This document shows positions 39,050-49,334 of a DNA stretch of 64,000 nt, piece after piece; position 1 is the first letter of the stretch, and the number at the start of each line of letters is the position of its first letter. This DNA is from Limnohabitans sp. WS1 (GTDB taxonomy: Bacteria > Pseudomonadota > Gammaproteobacteria > Burkholderiales > Burkholderiaceae_C): positions 124,001-188,000 of the forward strand of contig NZ_NERU01000005.1 in the NCBI RefSeq assembly GCF_003063265.1, given 5' to 3'. A program made the translations under genes and the position numbers. Below the pieces are notes generated by a model, which searched no databases, was not told the DNA's origin, and worked only from the letters and a program-made list of their open reading frames with translations.

Positions 39050-39098
39050 GTAGGGGTTGCCCTACACCGCGTCGACAAGCCGCTCACGAAATGAAGCC

Positions 39099-39118
39099 GC
39101 GTGCCGCCGACGGCACGC
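39099..39118. repeat. Perfect 8-bp inverted repeat upstream of the cyanate promoter
   Basis: GCGTGCCG, spacer CCGA, then CGGCACGC. It ends 13 bp before the -24 element of the sigma-54-like promoter. It may be an activator-binding dyad or the terminator-like end of the upstream repeat region (two T follow). It does not fit the usual NtrC half-site TGCACC closely. Confidence 0.45.
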
Positions 39119-39131
39119 TTTCAACGATTTC

Positions 39132-39147
39132 TGGCCCACAGCTTGCA
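39132..39147 (+). promoter_or_regulatory. Sigma-54-type -24/-12 promoter of the cyanate operon
   Basis: TGGCCCACAGCTTGCA matches the RpoN consensus TGGCAC-N5-TTGCA, with the invariant GG and GC in exact register (10 bp between them). The expected start of transcription is about 39158, leaving a 24-nt leader to the cynA ATG. A nitrogen-regulated promoter agrees with the operon's role in releasing ammonia from cyanate. Inferred from sequence only. Confidence 0.6.
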
Positions 39148-39181
39148 TGGACCTGAGCATCTTCAACAAAGCGAGGCCGCC

Positions 39182-40588
39182 ATGTCTGAATTCTTTGACC
39201 CCTACAACGCCGACCGCCCCCTGATGCTCAAGTGCAGCTGCGGACGTGATCATTCACCCGCCGACCACCACGCCGAGGTGGCCGCCGATGCCGCCGCGGC
39301 TCAGTTGCGTGCCCGTTCCGAGACCGCAGAGTTCGAGGCCTACAGCCAAGAATTCATCGAAGCCACCTTGGTCAAGGCCTTGTTCCCGCAGGACCAGGAA
39401 CGCCGCATGTTCTTGCGTGCCGTGGGCAAAAAAACCGCCATGGCCGCCATTGCCAGCGTGTTGCCTGTGGCCAGCTTGCAGGCTTTGGCGCAAAGCAAAG
39501 GCCCGCTGGAAAAAACCAACCTCAAGATCGGTTTCATCCCGATCACCTGCGCCACGCCACTGATCATGGCTGATCCATTGGGCTTTTATAAAAAGCAGGG
39601 CCTGAATGTCGAAGTGACCAAGACCGCAGGCTGGGCCCTGATTCGCGACAAGATGATCAACAAGGAATACGACGCGACGCACTTCCTCTCGCCCATGCCA
39701 CTGGCCATCAGCATGGGGCTGGGCGCGAACGCCACGCCCATGAACGTGGCCACCATCCAAAACATCAACGGCCAAGCCATCACGCTGGCCATGAAGCACA
39801 AAAACAACCGCGACCCGAAAAATTGGAAGGGCTTCAAGTTTGCTGTGCCCTTCGATTATTCGATGCACAATTTCTTGCTGCGCTACTACCTGGCCGAGAA
39901 CGGCATCAACCCCGACACCGATGTGCAAATCCGCGTGGTGCCGCCACCGGAGATGGTGGCCAACCTGCGCTCGGGCAACATCGACGGTTTCCTCGGCCCC
40001 GATCCTTTCAACCAGCGCGCGGTGTTCGACGAAGTCGGCTTCATCCACATGCTGACCAAAGACCTGTGGAATGGCCACCCCTGCTGCGCCTTTGGAACCA
40101 GCACCGAATTCATTCAGAAGAACCCCAACACCTTTGCCGCGCTTTACCGCGCCGTGCTCACGGCCGCCGCCATGGCACGCCAGCCGGGCAACCGTGAGCT
40201 GATTGCCAAAGTCATCTCACCCGCCCAGTACCTGAACCAGCCCGAGGCGGTGATTGCCCAAGTGCTCACCGGTAAATTTGCCGATGGTTTGGGCAAGGTG
40301 CAAAACGTGCCCGATCGTGCCGACTTTGACCCCATGCCATGGCAAAGCATGGCGGTGTGGATGCTCACCCAAATGAAGCGTTGGGGTTATGTGAAAGGCG
40401 ATGTGAACTACAAACAAATCGCAGAAAAAGTGTTCCTCATCACCGATGCACGCAAACACATGAAAGAGCTCGGCCACGAGTTTGCCGCCACCACGCCTTA
40501 CCCCAAGTACAAGATCATGGGCAAAGAGTTTGACCCGGCCAAGCCCGAGGACTACATCAAGAGCTTTGCGATCAACAAGATGGGCTGA
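39182..40588 (+). CDS. cynA: Cyanate (NrtA/CmpA-type) ABC transporter substrate-binding protein
   Basis: 468 residues from MSEFFDPYNADRP. Unusually, about 75 residues precede the export signal and contain CSCGRDHSPADHH, a possible metal site. The signal itself is RRMFLRAVGKKTAMAAIASVLPVASLQALAQ, with twin Arg suggesting Tat export. The mature part is NrtA/CmpA-like: LKIGFIPITCATPLIMADPLGFYKKQGL, FDYSMHNFLLRYYLAENGINP and GFLGPDPFNQRAVFDEVGF. This family binds nitrate, bicarbonate or cyanate. Cyanase encoded at the end of the operon makes cyanate the best assignment; nitrate is the alternative. Confidence 0.8.
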   Translation: MSEFFDPYNADRPLMLKCSCGRDHSPADHHAEVAADAAAAQLRARSETAEFEAYSQEFIEATLVKALFPQDQERRMFLRAVGKKTAMAAIASVLPVASLQALAQSKGPLEKTNLKIGFIPITCATPLIMADPLGFYKKQGLNVEVTKTAGWALIRDKMINKEYDATHFLSPMPLAISMGLGANATPMNVATIQNINGQAITLAMKHKNNRDPKNWKGFKFAVPFDYSMHNFLLRYYLAENGINPDTDVQIRVVPPPEMVANLRSGNIDGFLGPDPFNQRAVFDEVGFIHMLTKDLWNGHPCCAFGTSTEFIQKNPNTFAALYRAVLTAAAMARQPGNRELIAKVISPAQYLNQPEAVIAQVLTGKFADGLGKVQNVPDRADFDPMPWQSMAVWMLTQMKRWGYVKGDVNYKQIAEKVFLITDARKHMKELGHEFAATTPYPKYKIMGKEFDPAKPEDYIKSFAINKMG

Positions 40589-40593
40589 GGCAC

Positions 40594-41460
40594 ATGAAAA
40601 CCACGCACCTCAATTTGCGCGCGGCCATGGTCTCGCTGCTCATGTTCCTGGTTTTTTTGGGCGCATGGCAGCTGTCGGCCACCGCGCCCACGGTGGCTGG
40701 CGCTGCCAAGGCGGGCATGACAGCCGACGAGATCGAATACCAAAAGATGATGGGCAAAGACCCGGGGGCGGTCAAAACCACCGGCTTTCCGCCACCCCTG
40801 GAAGTAGGCAAAGCCATGCTGGGGCACCTGGCCGATCCGTTTTACGACAAAGGCCCCAACGACAAAGGCATCGGCATTCAGTTGGCGCATTCGCTGGGTC
40901 GTGTGGCGCTGGGCTTTTTCTTGGCCGTGTTGGTGGCGCTGCCGGTGGGCTTCATGATCGGCATGTCGCCCCTCATGCGCAAGGCGTTTGACCCTTTCAT
41001 CCAGGTGCTCAAACCCATCAGCCCGCTGGCGTGGATGCCGCTGGCGCTGTACACGCTCAAAGACTCGGAAGTCAGCGGCATCTTCGTGATCTTCATCTGC
41101 TCGGTCTGGCCCATGCTCATCAACACCGCTTTTGGTGTGGCTGCGGTCAAGCGCGAATGGCTCAACGTGGCCAGCACGTTGGAAGTGCAGCCCCTGCGCA
41201 AAGCCTTCTTGGTCATCTTGCCTGCCGCAGCGCCCACCATCGTCACCGGCATGCGCATCAGCATGGGCATTGCCTGGCTGGTGATCGTGGCCGCCGAGAT
41301 GCTGGTGGGCGGCACAGGCGTGGGCTACTTTGTGTGGAACGAGTGGAACAACCTGTCGCTGGTGAATGTGATCTTTGCGGTGCTGGTGATTGGGGTGGTG
41401 GGCATGTTGTTGGACCTGGCCTTTGCCCAGGTGCAAAAGGCGGTGACCTATGTGGAGTGA
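40594..41460 (+). CDS. cynB: Cyanate ABC transporter permease (NrtB-type)
   Basis: 288 residues, six or so membrane helices, BPD_transp_1 family. An N-terminal helix is followed by a periplasmic segment (EIEYQKMMGKDPGA), then core helices. The EAA-like loop lies at ASTLEVQPLRKAFLVILPAAAPTIVTGMRISMG, which contacts the ATPase. Starts 5 nt after cynA and overlaps the ATPase gene by 11 nt. Substrate follows from the operon. Confidence 0.85.
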   Translation: MKTTHLNLRAAMVSLLMFLVFLGAWQLSATAPTVAGAAKAGMTADEIEYQKMMGKDPGAVKTTGFPPPLEVGKAMLGHLADPFYDKGPNDKGIGIQLAHSLGRVALGFFLAVLVALPVGFMIGMSPLMRKAFDPFIQVLKPISPLAWMPLALYTLKDSEVSGIFVIFICSVWPMLINTAFGVAAVKREWLNVASTLEVQPLRKAFLVILPAAAPTIVTGMRISMGIAWLVIVAAEMLVGGTGVGYFVWNEWNNLSLVNVIFAVLVIGVVGMLLDLAFAQVQKAVTYVE

Positions 41461-42325
41461 CACCAGCGACCGCGAGCTGATCGCGCCTTTGCCCACAGAA
41501 ATTTTTGCACCCCAACCCAAGGCCAAAGCCATGAACGCTTTCCTCAAAATTGAAAAACTGGGCAAGGCCTACCAAAGTGACAAGCCGGTGTTTTCGGACG
41601 TGTCCTTCACCATCGACAAAGGCGAGTTCGTTTGCATCATCGGCCACTCGGGCTGCGGCAAGACCACCATCTTGAACGTGTTGGCAGGCCTGGACACGGC
41701 CACTGAAGGCCATGCCTTCATGGACGGCCGCGAGATCGCGGGCCCCAGCCTGGAGCGCGGCGTGGTGTTCCAAAGCCACGCCCTCATGCCTTGGCTCACC
41801 GTGCGGCAAAACATCGCGTTCGCCGTCAAGTCCAAGTGGCCTGAATGGAAAACACCTCAGGTCAATGTGCATGTGGAAAAGCATGTGGGCATGGTGGGCC
41901 TGCTGCACGCCATCGACAAAAAACCCAGCCAACTGTCGGGCGGTATGAAGCAGCGCGTGGGCATTGCCAGAGCCTTTGCCATTCAGCCCAAGATGCTGCT
42001 GCTCGACGAGCCCTTTGGCGCGCTGGACGCATTGACGCGCGGCACGATTCAAGACGAACTGATGACCATCGTGCGCCAGACGCAACAGACGGTGTTCATG
42101 ATCACACACGACGTGGACGAAGCGATTTTGCTGTCGGACCGCATCTTGCTCATGAGCAACGGCAACGAGTCGGGTGGCAGTTATGTGCCCGGTGGCCTCG
42201 CCGAAGTGGTGGTCAACCCGCTGCCACGCGAACGGACCCGCGCCCAGCTGCACCACCTGCCGGGCTACTACGACATGCGCAACCACATCGTCGACTTTTT
42301 GGTGTCACGCGCCAAAGCCCATTGA
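41450..42325 (+). CDS. cynD: Cyanate ABC transporter ATP-binding protein (NrtD-type)
   Basis: 291 residues if started at the ATG overlapping cynB; an internal ATG at 41531 (MNAFLKIEKLGK) would give 264 and aligns better with the usual N-terminus. Walker A GHSGCGKTT, signature LSGGMKQRVGIARA, Walker B MLLLDEPFGALD and H-loop MITHDVDEA are all intact. C-terminal residues after 240 resemble the NrtD tail (HLPGYYDMRNHIVDFLV). Confidence 0.87.
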   Translation: MWSDTSDRELIAPLPTEIFAPQPKAKAMNAFLKIEKLGKAYQSDKPVFSDVSFTIDKGEFVCIIGHSGCGKTTILNVLAGLDTATEGHAFMDGREIAGPSLERGVVFQSHALMPWLTVRQNIAFAVKSKWPEWKTPQVNVHVEKHVGMVGLLHAIDKKPSQLSGGMKQRVGIARAFAIQPKMLLLDEPFGALDALTRGTIQDELMTIVRQTQQTVFMITHDVDEAILLSDRILLMSNGNESGGSYVPGGLAEVVVNPLPRERTRAQLHHLPGYYDMRNHIVDFLVSRAKAH

Positions 42326-42372
42326 ATTGTTCCCCCCAAATTTTCATCAACCCCCCCCTCAAGAGGTCTTTC

Positions 42373-42816
42373 ATGAACCGTTTAGAAGTCACCGAAAAAA
42401 TCATCTCCACCAAAGTGGCCAAAGGCATCAAGTGGAGCGACGTCGCCGAAAAAGTCGGCTTGTCCAAGGAGTGGGTCACCGCCGGGTGCCTGGGCCAAAT
42501 GACCTTTGACGCCAAGCAAGCCAAAATCATCGGCAAGATCTTTGGTCTGACGGCCGACGAGATCAAGTGGCTGCAAGTCGTGCCCTACAAAGGCTCACTG
42601 CCCAGCCAGGTGCCTACCGACCCGCTGATCTACCGCTGGTACGAAATCGTCAGCGTCTACGGCACCACCATCAAGGAACTGATCCACGAAGAGTTTGGCG
42701 ACGGCATCATGAGCGCCATCGACTTCAGCATGGACATCGTGCGCCAGCCCGACCCCAAGGGCGACCGCGTGAACGTGGTGCTGTCGGGCAAGTTCTTGCC
42801 TTACAAGCAGTACTGA
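42373..42816 (+). CDS. cynS: Cyanase (cyanate hydratase)
   Basis: 147 residues. Decomposes cyanate with bicarbonate to ammonia and CO2 as a homodecamer. The N-terminal HTH-like domain has KGIKWSDVAEKVGLSKEWVTAGCLGQM; the C-terminal catalytic domain has PLIYRWYEIVSVYG and GDGIMSAIDFSMDI. Catalytic Arg, Glu and Ser are present as Arg88, Glu91 and Ser114 (E. coli 96, 99, 122). It lies 47 nt after cynD and is followed by a strong terminator, so it ends the operon. This gene fixes the substrate assignment of the transporter. Confidence 0.95.
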   Translation: MNRLEVTEKIISTKVAKGIKWSDVAEKVGLSKEWVTAGCLGQMTFDAKQAKIIGKIFGLTADEIKWLQVVPYKGSLPSQVPTDPLIYRWYEIVSVYGTTIKELIHEEFGDGIMSAIDFSMDIVRQPDPKGDRVNVVLSGKFLPYKQY

Positions 42817-42847
42817 TCGGGCGTGCCCGTCAAGGGCGCCAATAAAA

Positions 42848-42880
42848 GCCGTGGTGAACCCGTTTCACCACGGCTTTTTT
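42848..42880 (+). terminator. Intrinsic terminator of the cyn operon
   Basis: An 11-bp perfect stem GCCGTGGTGAA/TTCACCACGGC (42848-42858, 42864-42874) with a 5-nt loop, preceded by AAAA and followed by six T. It lies 31 nt after the cynS stop. Classical bidirectional-looking Rho-independent terminator. Confidence 0.9.
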
Positions 42881-43017
42881 GCTTCTTTCGATCTGGCAAT
42901 TGAACAGGTGAGGCCAAAAAGCACACAAATTGATTAAAAATAGCTTTTCGCCATAAAAGCCACCAACTCCCCACCACGAGCCCCAGCTTGGACAAAAAAC
43001 AACTCACCGAGAGCGAC

Positions 43018-44748
43018 ATGCGTGACACCACCATGCTTGTTGTGCTTCAGAACTTACTCACCCAATCGCGTGAGCGGGCGACCCTTGAATTCAAGTCCAA
43101 CTGGGATCATGCGGAGGTCATTGGTGAATACATCTCTGCCCTTGCCAACGCGGCAGCCTTGGAGGGGCATGAGCGTGCCTGGCTGATTTGGGGCGTTGAT
43201 GACACCACCCGTGAGGTGAAGGGCACCACATTTGATCCCTTCAGTCAGAAAGTCAGATCGGACAAAGGCAGTGGCAATCAGGCCTTGGTCATGTGGCTGC
43301 AGTATTTGACGCAACCCCGTGCCGACTTCCATTTCCACGAACTATCACACCCCAATGGTCGTGTCGTTTTGCTGGAGATTCACCCCGCCCGCAGTGCGCC
43401 TGTTGCATTCAAGAATGTCCGGTACATCCGCATCGACAGCCACAAGGTCAAGTTGGCAGAGCAGCCTGACAAAGAGGCCAGGTTGTGGGCTCAACTGGGC
43501 TTGAAAGAGGATTGGACTGGCGAGGTGGTGCCGGGGGCTACCTGGAGTGATCTGGACCCTGAGGCGGTGATCGCCGCCCGTCAGCGTTACACAGAATTTT
43601 GTATTCGTGGTGAGCCCGATGCACGCAGGAACGAGGCCATCCGCGCCGAGGTGGCTGGCTTGAGTGATGTGACCCTGCTGAACAAAGCGCGCATCACCAA
43701 GCAGGGGCGGATCACGCGGTCGGCTTTGTTGCTGTTGGGCAAAGACGAGGCTGCGCATTTTCTGTCGCCGGTGGATGCGAAGATTCACTGGATCTCGCGT
43801 GATGCCAACAGCACTTCGTCACCGTCTTACCCTTTTGGGATTCCATTTTTGCTGGCGACGGACCGGGTCTTTGGGCGTATTCGCAATGAAACTGTGGATC
43901 ACCTGCCGGACGGAACACTTTTTCCCACACCCGTGCAGCAATACGATGCGTGGGTGGTCCGGGAAGCGCTTCATAACTGCGTGGCCCATCAAGACTATTT
44001 GTTGGGTGGCAAGATCAATGTCGTGGAACACGCGGACCGTTTGGTGCTGACTAATTTGGGGTAGTTCATTCCACAGAGTGTGGAATGGATGCTGGAGCAT
44101 CAGTCACCGCCAGAGCATTACCGCAACCAATGGTTGATTGACGGCATGATCCGCTTGCGCATGATCGAACAAGCTGGCAGTGGCATTCGCCGCATGTTCG
44201 TGACCCAACGTGAGCGGTTTTTCCCCCTGCCGGATTACGCGTTTGACACCAGCCCCCAAGGTCATCCCCGTGTAGAGTTGACGCTGGCTGGGCGCATGAT
44301 GGATGCCAAGTTTGCGCGAGCCTTGATGGCACGAACCGATTTGAGCTTGCAGCATGTGTTGTTGCTGGACAAAGTCCAAAAGGGACATGCCTTGGCGACC
44401 AGAGAAATCAAGCTGTTGCGCGAATTGGGCTTGGTCGAAGGCCGTGCGCCGAAGTTGTTTATTTCTGCCAAGGTGGCCGATGCTGCGGGTCAAAAAGCAC
44501 GTTACATCCACAACCGTGGGCTTGACGACCAGCATTACCAGCAGTTGGTGGTTGGGTACTTGCGCAAATATAAACAGGCCAAACGGACTGATTTTGACGA
44601 ACTGTTGACGAACAAATTGGCGGCTGTGTTGACCCCGGAGCAAAAAGCCAACAAGGTGAAAAATTTACTCCAAGCCATGAAGCGAGCCCAGATCATTGAT
44701 TGTGAAGGCCCTCGATCTGCGGCGGTCTGGTTCTTGTCTAAAAGTTGA
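43018..44748 (+). pseudogene. AlbA_2/Schlafen-type ATP-binding protein interrupted by an in-frame amber codon
   Basis: Reading frame from the ATG at 43018 (GAGAG nine bases upstream; a TTG at 42988 is also in frame) to 44748, with a TAG at 44062-44064. The frame does not shift: codons before and after are in phase. N-terminal AlbA_2 domain (RATLEFKSNWDHAEVIGEYISALANA), a GHKL-like ATPase part (VVREALHNCVAHQDYLLGGKINVVEHADRLVLTN) and, after the stop, PPEHYRNQWLIDGMIRLRMIEQAGSGIRRMF plus a winged-helix tail. In relatives LTNLG is followed by Ser-Phe; here it is stop-Phe, so one TCG-to-TAG change explains it. Functional only if the stop is read through or the N-terminal fragment acts alone. Family members are linked to phage defence or regulation. 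Confidence 0.8.
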
Positions 44749-44967
44749 AAAATTAGATTAGCCTTTAGCTAAGAAAATTCGTTTTTCGAGACTAAGTTGT
44801 TGATTTAATTGATGTCTAGATGTCCGAATATGGATGTATTTAGACAAGGATTAAGGCTCTCGGCGCTGCCAGGTGTGTCTTGACGTCAACGATATTCAAT
44901 CCCGCATCCTGACGGATTGCTCTATTCATCAAGGGCTTAAGAATCAACAAGCCTTAAAATCCCAGCT

Positions 44968-45061
44968 TCCCAAGGAGCGTTGCAGCCCGCCGCCGTCAAG
45001 GCGCAGCAGGTCAGGCTTGGGGCCGTTCAATGTCTGAATGATCTTGCACAACGACGCTCAC
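44968..45061 (+). ncRNA. S-adenosylhomocysteine (SAH) riboswitch upstream of metH part 2
   Basis: The leader contains CCCAAGGAGCGTTGCAG at its 5' side, TCAGGCTTGGGGCCG in the middle and CAACGACGCTCACC at the 3' side, the conserved order of SAH riboswitches (Rfam RF01057). Helix P1 pairs GAGCGT (44975-44980) with ACGCTC (45054-45059). The pseudoknot pairs CCCAAG (44969-44974) with CTTGGG (45016-45021). SAH riboswitches turn on ahcY and metH when SAH accumulates; the location 22 nt before metH fits. The preceding 200 bp are AT-richer and hold no gene. Confidence 0.85.
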
Positions 45062-45082
45062 CTGAATGCCTAAGGTGAGCCT

Positions 45083-47833
<2,751 letters not shown>

Positions 47834-47988
47834 AACCGCAGCGCCAAGCGGCAGAAGCCTCCGAAGGCTGTTGCCAAAATTTGTGACCTTGTACTGTGGG
47901 GTGATGCCGTTTCAGGCAGCGACACATGGTCACCGTGGATGAGGGTGTTCCTGCATCAACAGGAACACTTGGGAAGCACTGGACGACT

Positions 47989-48714
47989 TCAAGCGGTGGT
48001 GGATGCCCAGCGAGAAAATCCTGCTGCCCTGAGCTGACATGCCGGGCATTGGCCGCAGCCATAGCCCCAGTCGTGGTGTTGCGTGCGCTCGCCCAGGTAA
48101 CAGGTGTGGGTGTGTTCCACGATCAAGTCCACCAGCGCTTGGCCGCCCCCTTGGGGCTGAGCCTGTTGTCCCAGGTCGTGTGCCAATTGCCAAGTCTGCG
48201 CCTTGTCGATCCACATCAGTGGCGTTTCGATCAACAGCTTGCGGTCCATGCCCAGCGACAGGGCCACCTGCATGGCCTTCATGGTGTCGTCGCGGCAGTC
48301 GGGGTAGCCCGAAAAATCGGTCTCACACACGCCTGTGACGATGACTTGCAAACCTCGGCGATAGGCCAAAGCGGCGGCGAGCGTGAGGAACAGCAAGTTG
48401 CGTCCGGGCACAAAGGTGTTGGGCAGGCCGGAGCTTTCCATTTCAATGGCCGTGTCGCGGGTCAAAGAGGTTTCGCTGATCTGGCCCAGGATGCCCGCGT
48501 CCAGCAGGTGGTCTTCGCCCATTTTGGAGGTCCATTGCGGGAATTCCGCCTTGATGGCGGCCAGCACGTTCAGCCGGGCGTCCAGCTCGACTTTGTGGCG
48601 CTGTCCGTAGTCAAACGCCAAGGTTTCGACGCGTTCGTAACGGCTCAAAGCATGGGCCAGGCAGGTGGTGGAGTCCTGACCACCAGAAAACAGGACAAGG
48701 GCGGAGGTGTGCAT
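47989..48714 (-). CDS. queC: 7-cyano-7-deazaguanine synthase
   Basis: 241 residues. Forms preQ0 from 7-carboxy-7-deazaguanine, ATP and ammonia for queuosine tRNA modification. The PP-loop ATPase motif is [10 protein letters not shown] at the N-terminus. [18 protein letters not shown] and [15 protein letters not shown] are family marks, and [13 protein letters not shown] holds the zinc Cys. Cytosolic. Other queuosine genes are not in the window. Its upstream region carries the unusual hairpins described separately. Confidence 0.94.
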   Translation of the reverse strand: MHTSALVLFSGGQDSTTCLAHALSRYERVETLAFDYGQRHKVELDARLNVLAAIKAEFPQWTSKMGEDHLLDAGILGQISETSLTRDTAIEMESSGLPNTFVPGRNLLFLTLAAALAYRRGLQVIVTGVCETDFSGYPDCRDDTMKAMQVALSLGMDRKLLIETPLMWIDKAQTWQLAHDLGQQAQPQGGGQALVDLIVEHTHTCYLGERTQHHDWGYGCGQCPACQLRAAGFSRWASTTA

Positions 48715-48775
48715 GGGCTGGGATGGTAACGCTATGGATTGGCAGAGTGTTGTCAGAGTCTGGTTGCGGCGGAGC

Positions 48776-48859
48776 GCGTTTGGAAGGGGCCGGCGGCGGG
48801 CTCCTCATGAGGCGGGGGTACGCCAAAATCGTCGCCCGCCGCCGGCCCCTTCCAAACGC
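48776..48859. repeat. 26-bp-stem hairpin A with conserved 32-nt loop
   Basis: Perfect 26-bp inverted arms, 48776-48801 and 48834-48859 (arm begins GCGTTTGGAAGGGGCC), flank a 32-nt core containing CATGAGGCGGGGGTACGCC. The core is repeated, reverse-complemented with a single difference, in hairpin B at 49126-49211, whose arms are unrelated. The core itself can form GGCG-6-CGCC. Located 62 bp upstream of the queC start. Confidence 0.85.
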
Positions 48860-48916
48860 TGGTGGTGGTCGTCAGTTTTGCTGGCGGTGACAGATGTCCC
48901 TACTGGCGATATAGAT

Positions 48917-49021
48917 CCGGCCCGATGAAGTTTGCAAAAACGCATTTTTGTGGGAGCGGCGCCCTCGCCGCGATAGAGCCTCGCAGACCACCACCCATCG
49001 CCCCGAGGGCGGGGCTCCCAC
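48917..49021. repeat. Solo REP-like element with leader, same family as the 38.4-kb array
   Basis: The core 48950-49021 runs from GTGGGAGCGGCGCCC to GGGCGGGGCTCCCAC with the R-type middle (TAGAGCCTCGCAGACC). The leader 48917-48949 (CCGGCCCGATGAAGTTTGC) aligns with that of the array (CCGGCCCGATGATGTTTGC at 38376). The first 22 bases of the core equal the arm of the REP pair at 14667. So the leader plus dyad pair appears to be the transposing unit. Confidence 0.85.
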
Positions 49022-49125
49022 ACTGATCGCTGTGCCCAAGAAAAGCCGTTGACTTCAAACTTCACAGGGCCGAATCAATAAATGCTGGCCTTGGGGGTTG
49101 CTGGTCGCGCAGCCCATGGTCTTGC

Positions 49126-49211
49126 GTGGGTGGGTGAGGGCGGGCAGAGGGTGACGATTTTGGCGTACCCCCGCCGCATGAGGAACCCTGTGCCCGCCCT
49201 CACCCACCCAC
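49126..49211. repeat. 26-bp-stem hairpin B with the same loop as hairpin A, inverted
   Basis: Arms 49126-49151 and 49186-49211 pair over 26 bp with one mismatch; the arm begins GTGGGTGGGTGAGGGCGGGC, unlike hairpin A. The 34-nt loop contains GGCGTACCCCCGCC and is the reverse complement of loop A with one substitution (31 of 32 match). Lies 124 bp before recQ. The two hairpins face each other about 270 bp apart with the solo REP between them. Confidence 0.85.
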
Positions 49212-49334
49212 ACCACACCCGCTAAACCAAGACGACACCCACCCACACCACACCCGCAAAAACTCAAGTGGCACACGCAAAACCCAAGCCATCGATAGAG
49301 GACAATCAAGCCTTCTAAAAGCCACCAAACCCCA

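Noticed and set aside
39182..42325. Nitrate transporter NrtABD
   Set aside because: Sequence family fits nitrate as well, but cyanase is the last gene of the operon and no nitrate reductase gene is nearby, so cyanate is preferred.
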